This document shows positions 7,859 to 9,694 of a stretch of 9,694 bases of DNA, in pieces. The stretch is taken from contig JAITCP010000125.1 in the NCBI GenBank assembly GCA_031283025.1, positions 1 through 9,694 of the forward strand, given 5' to 3'. Below the pieces are notes generated by a model. It was not told the DNA's origin. It worked only from the letters and a program-made list of their open reading frames with translations, and ran no database searches. A program made the translations under genes and the position numbers. Source of the stretch: Spirochaetaceae bacterium. Lineage in GTDB: Bacteria; Spirochaetota; Spirochaetia; Treponematales; Breznakiellaceae. Within the stretch, counting starts at the first letter, position 1. The number at the start of each line of letters is the position of its first letter.

Positions 7859-7913
7859 GCGGGAGAGTTGTTCAAAAACTTCAGTTTTTGAACAACTCTC
7901 CCGCAAAAAAGCC
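7850..7913. repeat. 64-nt perfect palindrome (hairpin repeat, copy 2)
   Basis: Two 31-nt arms (7850-7880 and 7883-7913) are perfect reverse complements around a 2-nt centre (TC). The inner part AGTTGTTCAAAAACT/AGTTTTTGAACAACT is the same hairpin family as at 5106 and 8909. The outer part (GGCTTTTTTGCGGGAG and its complement) copies the tail of the adjacent terminator in inverted form. It lies directly against a truncated antitoxin gene. Confidence 0.95.
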
Positions 7914-8057
7914 CGGCCTGCATATATCAAAATACCCAAAACAGACATCCATACAAAAATTGATACGGATATTCTAACATGGCTCAAATGTGAAGGCAAA
8001 GGTTATCAGGCCAGACTCAACGCGGCTCTCCGCTTCGCCATGAATAACGGTTTTTAA
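7914..8057 (+). pseudogene. C-terminal remnant of a BrnA/DUF4415-type antitoxin
   Basis: Forty-seven codons before TAA 8055 read RPAYIKIPKTDIHTKID and then TDILTWLKCEGKGYQARLNA, LRFAMNNGF. This is the ribbon-helix-helix C-terminal signature of BrnA/DUF4415 antitoxins (IRLDxDVLxWxKxxGKGYQxRxNAxLRxxM), the proteins that neutralise and autoregulate with BrnT RNase toxins. The usual N-terminal half is absent: upstream the frame runs straight into the 64-nt palindrome and the terminator, with no RBS or ATG. No BrnT toxin gene is seen. I read it as a remnant cut by the palindrome. The frame stays open through the palindrome back to TTG 7857, so a short expressed peptide is not excluded. Confidence 0.62.
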
Positions 8058-8112
8058 ATTTTCACCAAGCTTTCACGCAGAAGCGCGGATCAAAATTTAC
8101 ATGGGATTTTGC

Positions 8113-8147
8113 TTGACATTACCCATGAAATAATGTATTTTTATAAT
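8113..8147 (+). promoter_or_regulatory. Promoter of the type III antitoxin RNA
   Basis: A consensus -35 TTGACA (8113-8118) is followed by an AT-rich stretch. With 17-nt spacing the -10 would be TATTTT (8136-8141); a perfect TATAAT at 8142-8147 is 23 nt away, so the exact -10 is uncertain. The RNA repeats start right afterwards. CATGGG (8100-8105) and CCCATG (8122-8127) form an inverted repeat bracketing the -35, a possible operator. Confidence 0.6.
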
Positions 8148-8148
8148 A

Positions 8149-8195
8149 TGAGGTGATTGTAGGGTGCAATCACGTTAATCAAAAAAAAAACCGAT
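8149..8195 (+). repeat. Antitoxin RNA repeat 1
   Basis: Hairpin 8153-8173 with loop TAGGGTG. Loop GGT (8163-8165) can pair with ACC (8190-8192) after the A10 tract. Confidence 0.85.
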
Positions 8196-8198
8196 CGG

Positions 8199-8245
8199 TG
8201 AGGTGATTGTAGGGCGCAATCACGTTAATCAAAAAAAAGCCCGAT
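8199..8245 (+). repeat. Antitoxin RNA repeat 2
   Basis: Hairpin 8203-8223 with loop TAGGGCG. Loop GGGC (8212-8215) can pair with GCCC (8239-8242). The T-to-C change in the loop is matched by the A-to-G change in the partner, keeping the proposed pairing. Confidence 0.85.
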
Positions 8246-8249
8246 TTTT

Positions 8250-8274
8250 AGCGCCCCAGTGGGGCGTTTTTTAT
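8250..8274 (+). terminator. Terminator between antitoxin RNA and toxin
   Basis: CGCCCC-AGT-GGGGCG (8252-8257 and 8261-8266) followed by T6 (8267-8272). In type III systems a terminator in this place limits toxin mRNA relative to antitoxin RNA. Confidence 0.92.
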
Positions 8275-8405
8275 TGACGAACGGAGCGAGATCGTGACCG
8301 TGCTTGCACGGGCATGATCGAGCGAGTGAGGAAACGAAGGGTTTAATACCCCTCGGCTCTGCCGCGGAAAGCCGCCGTAGGCGGCGGGTGCAGGGCTTGC
8401 CCTGA
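8275..8405. repeat. GC-rich multi-hairpin spacer before the toxin gene
   Basis: No coding sequence is seen. Four inverted repeats follow one another: GATCGTG-A-CCGTGC/GCACGG-G-CATGATC (8290-8319), GGGT/ACCC (8339-8351), GCCGCC-GTA-GGCGGC (8371-8385) and CAGGGC-TT-GCCCTG (8391-8404). Known type III loci have the toxin directly after the terminator, so this 131-nt block is probably another inserted palindromic element. The run GAACGGAGCGAGATCGTGA has the look of a dispersed intergenic repeat. Confidence 0.6.
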
Positions 8406-8462
8406 GGATGTTCATTAAAGGTAACTATGGAATTCCACCGTTTGAGCGCCGCTTTTTATATA

Positions 8463-8585
8463 TAGGGAATCTCTAAAAACTTCAGTTTTTAGAGATTTAC
8501 CTCTGAAAAACGCACGTTTCGTAGCCCAAAGGGCGAGAAACTGCAAAGGAACCTCTGAAAACAACCGGTTTTTAGAGGTTCCCTA
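8463..8585. mobile_element. Three-hairpin element 1, inserted in the toxin N-terminus (MITE-like)
   Basis: A 123-nt block with near-perfect terminal inverted repeats: TAGGGAATCTCTAAAAAC at the left and, read on the other strand, TAGGGAACCTCTAAAAAC at the right. It holds three hairpins: 8468-8497 (14-bp perfect stem, TC centre), 8516-8541 (GTTTC/GAAAC around GCCC/GGGC) and 8548-8582 (15-bp stem with one G-T). The flanks are TATATA on the left and TA on the right, consistent with a TA target duplication. Cutting out these 123 nt joins ATA to CAA in frame. There is no transposase inside; it would need to be moved in trans. Confidence 0.65.
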
Positions 8586-8834
8586 CAATTCGGACAATGT
8601 GAAGAAATCCTTACCAAAGAAAACCGCCCATATTATGTGCTGCTTCTGGAATTGGATGGGCTTACATATGCTATCCCGCTTCGTTCCCATATTGCGCACC
8701 CTTATTGTTTCATTGCTGATAATTCCCACGGTCAAAATAGCGGTCTTGACTATTCTAAGGCTGTGGTAATCATTGATTCTGTTCAGTACATTGATCCTGC
8801 CCCGGTAACAATCCGCCAACATGAATACAATATT

Positions 8835-8945
8835 AGACTTATTCAAGAACCCGGTTGGTTCTTGAATAAGTTAAGCAAAATACTGCGTATTTTGCAGTTT
8901 TAATAGGAAGTTGTTCAAAAACTGAAGTTTTTGAACAACTCTATT
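8835..8945. mobile_element. Three-hairpin element 2, inserted in the toxin C-terminus
   Basis: Three hairpins in a row: 8837-8871 (15-bp perfect stem, loop CGGTT), 8876-8896 (GCAAAATAC/GTATTTTGC, 3-nt loop) and 8909-8940 (15-bp perfect stem, centre GA). The outer stems belong to the same family (ACTTATTCAAGAAC versus AGTTGTTCAAAAAC). TATT occurs at 8831-8834, at 8840-8843 and at 8942-8945, so a 4-bp target duplication is possible, with excision of 111 nt (8835-8945) or 102 nt (8844-8945); both restore the toxin frame. The exact left border is uncertain. Confidence 0.55.
8909..8940. repeat. Dispersed hairpin repeat, perfect copy 3
   Basis: AGTTGTTCAAAAACT and AGTTTTTGAACAACT around GA. The arms are identical to the inner arms of the 7850-7913 palindrome; only the two central bases differ (GA versus TC). 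The left flank AGGA is shared with the copy at 5106. Confidence 0.92.
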
Positions 8946-9110
8946 TATAAACAGCGGGAGTACCTTATCAGAAAACAATTTTCCTCTTATGTGGCATTGT
9001 ATAAGAAAGAAGTCCGCCGCCGCTTGAAAAATCCGGCACTTCCGGTTTCCGCATTGTGCCGTTATGCTTCATTGAAATATTTTCACCATGAACTTGGTCT
9101 TGATAATTAG

Positions 9111-9201
9111 AGTTTGTCCATAATGTAACCAAGTTTCAATAATGCCATGGTGGCTTTTGTGTACGGAGGGAGAGGGATACCGTCAACGCGAACTGCCGCA
9201 G
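9111..9201. other. Intergenic stretch with nothing recognisable
   Basis: Between the toxin stop and the shared terminator I see no ORF with an RBS, no clear promoter and no repeat. A short run GGAGGGAGAGG (9166-9176) looks like an RBS but is not followed by a plausible gene. Confidence 0.5.
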
Positions 9202-9233
9202 AAAGCCGCCTCCATACGGGGGCGGCTTTTTTT
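9202..9233. terminator. Bidirectional terminator between toxin and nuclease genes
   Basis: AAAGCCGCCTCC pairs with GGGGGCGGCTTT (12 bp, one G-T, loop ATAC), with a T7 run on the plus strand and a shorter AAA/TTT on the other. It lies 13 nt from the stop of the minus-strand nuclease gene and can serve both strands. It is nearly the same cassette as 7829-7866, including the downstream GCGGGAG. Confidence 0.88.
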
Positions 9234-9245
9234 GCGGGAGGCTAT

Positions 9246-9694
9246 TTACAGTTTTGTTATTTCTTCGGGAGACAAGCCTGTTGATTTGGTAATTATGTCC
9301 GCTGAAATGCCTAACGCTTTTAAGTTGCGGGCAGTTTCAAACTTGCTTTTTTCCACACCTATTTTCATGCCTTTTTCCATGCCTTCTTCTATACCTTCCG
9401 CTTTGCCTTCTTCTCTGCCTTCCGCTTTGCCTTTCTTAAAGTAGCCATCGAATTGCGACTGCCTGTCCATCCACGCTTTTTGCCGCATATTGTACTCCGC
9501 TCTAACCTTGTCGTCTGCGCTTATCTCGTACAATAAGTCTACCGCCTTCCGTATCTCCGGATTTGCTGTTGCTACCATCTCAAATTCTCCTTTCTGCCTG
9601 GCCCGCAAAAACTGCAGCCAGTCCCATACTTTGTTCCCGTCTTTGTCCGCCGGAACTTTGGGAAGTTCCAGGGTAAAGATTTCTTCCGGTATCC
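9246..9694 (-). CDS. Rpn-family recombination-promoting nuclease/putative transposase, C-terminal part
   Basis: The gene enters from the right edge, so the start and the N-terminal PD-(D/E)XK catalytic domain are outside the window. The visible 148 codons, read from the edge, give IPEEIFTLELPKVP, KVWDWLQFLRARQKGEFEM and then EIRKAVDLLYEISADDKVR, MRQKAWMDRQSQFDGYFKKG, an E-G-x-x repeat tail (GKAEGREEGKAEGIEEGMEKG) and a final KFETARNLKALGISADIITK block ending at the TAA whose complement is 9246-9248. This is the usual C-terminal layout of PDDEXK_2/Rpn proteins, which are highly multicopy in many spirochaetes and are implicated in DNA cleavage and recombination. The visible part is intact, with no frameshift. 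It is convergent with the toxin locus. Confidence 0.88.
   Translation of the reverse strand, partial: IPEEIFTLELPKVPADKDGNKVWDWLQFLRARQKGEFEMVATANPEIRKAVDLLYEISADDKVRAEYNMRQKAWMDRQSQFDGYFKKGKAEGREEGKAEGIEEGMEKGMKIGVEKSKFETARNLKALGISADIITKSTGLSPEEITKL

Larger units (their letters stand above)
8149..8274 (+). ncRNA. Type III toxin-antitoxin RNA antitoxin (ToxI/CptI-like, two repeats)
   Basis: Two direct repeats of 47 nt (8149-8195 and 8199-8245, period 50, 44 of 47 identical) open with AGGTGATT, the same opening as the known ToxI repeat, and are followed by a terminator and then a toxin-like gene: the standard type III layout. Each repeat has a perfect 7-bp hairpin GTGATTG/CAATCAC (8153-8159 with 8167-8173; 8203-8209 with 8217-8223). 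The 7-nt loop TAGGG(T/C)G can pair with the (A/G)CC(C) after the A tract, forming an H-type pseudoknot like those of characterised type III antitoxins. The A8-A10 tract between is a likely processing site, as these toxins cut their own antitoxin precursor in A-rich linkers. Two repeats of this length fit the CptIN family better than ToxIN (5.5 repeats of 36 nt). The RNA would bind and inhibit the toxin and set toxin expression by terminator read-through. Confidence 0.78.
8427..9110 (+). pseudogene. Type III toxin (ToxN/CptN-like endoribonuclease), interrupted twice
   Basis: The start MEFHRLSAAFYI (ATG 8427, RBS AAAGG at 8417-8421) ends at TAG 8463. The core resumes at 8586 as QFGQCEEILTKENRPYYV, then YAIPLRSHIAHPYCF, NSGLDYSKAVVII and TIRQHEYNI, stops again at TAA 8901, and resumes as KQREYLIRKQFSSYVALYKK to HHELGLDN and TAG 9108. 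All three pieces are in one frame. Removing the two hairpin elements (123 nt, and 102 or 111 nt) gives one ORF of 152 or 149 codons, the expected size for this family. The core motif I-P-L-R-S-H-I-x-H and G-L-D-Y-S-K-A-V fits type III toxins, which cut RNA at A-rich sites and act in abortive infection or plasmid stability; the family call is from memory of its consensus. As it stands no complete toxin can be made by ordinary translation. The spared reading frame with few other lesions suggests recent inactivation. Confidence 0.7.

Noticed and set aside
8149..8245. CRISPR array
   Set aside because: Only two repeats, almost no spacer between them (about 3 nt), and a terminator plus toxin-like gene after them; the layout is that of a type III antitoxin.
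8583..8846. Minus-strand ORF of 87 codons opposite the toxin core
   Set aside because: No RBS or recognised domain; the plus-strand frame carries the family motifs.
8637..8903. A stand-alone 88-codon gene starting with GTG at 8637
   Set aside because: The frame continues upstream with family-like residues (CEEILTKENRPYY) to 8586 and the GTG codes an internal Val of the toxin core. The last codons come from the hairpin element, so it is a fragment of the interrupted toxin.
9142..9444. Plus-strand ORF of about 100 codons
   Set aside because: Most of it is antisense to the E-G-x-x repeat tail of the Rpn-family gene; the repetitive FSMPSSIPSALPSSLP reading is a by-product of that repeat.

Overview
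The window looks like a piece of a host-associated spirochaete genome, most likely a Treponema-type organism. The reasons are the mid-range GC, the run of lipoproteins with relaxed spirochaete-style lipoboxes (LNGC, VVGC, FSGC), an outer-membrane beta-barrel ending in Phe, an Rpn/PD-(D/E)XK nuclease-transposase tail and many dispersed hairpin repeats. This is inference from gene content; no rRNA or other marker gene is present.

Region 1 (1-234) is a homopolymer-rich leader with a run of 25 C and two short hairpins. It is either a promoter region with a length-variable tract or a badly assembled contig end.

Region 2 (235-7795) is a same-strand cluster of five exported proteins: a GH18 glycosidase lipoprotein, an outer-membrane beta-barrel protein, a lipoprotein, a second GH18 lipoprotein, and a long lipoprotein built of four repeated modules plus a C-terminal Ig-like domain. 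The first four are spaced 19, 13 and 2 nt apart and are almost certainly one operon. The fifth follows 126 nt later, behind a hairpin repeat. The module repeated in the fifth protein also seems to be present in the third. Together they look like a surface system that binds and cuts a beta-1,4-GlcNAc polymer (chitin, or GlcNAc-containing glycan or peptidoglycan) and may import the products through the barrel. It resembles a polysaccharide-utilisation locus but has no SusC/SusD pair.

Region 3 (7796-9245) is an accessory strip full of toxin-antitoxin remains and palindromes. It holds a terminator fused to a 64-nt perfect palindrome, the C-terminal remnant of a BrnA/DUF4415-type antitoxin, and then a type III (RNA-protein) toxin-antitoxin locus. 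That locus has a promoter, two 47-nt antitoxin RNA repeats predicted to form pseudoknots, a terminator, a GC-rich multi-hairpin spacer, and a ToxN/CptN-like toxin gene. The toxin is interrupted twice, each time by a roughly 100-123 nt element made of three hairpins. Removing both elements in silico restores one reading frame of about 150 codons. I consider this the most interesting part of the window.

Region 4 (9246-9694, minus strand) is the C-terminal part of an Rpn-family recombination-promoting nuclease/putative transposase that runs off the right edge. It shares a bidirectional terminator with the toxin strand.
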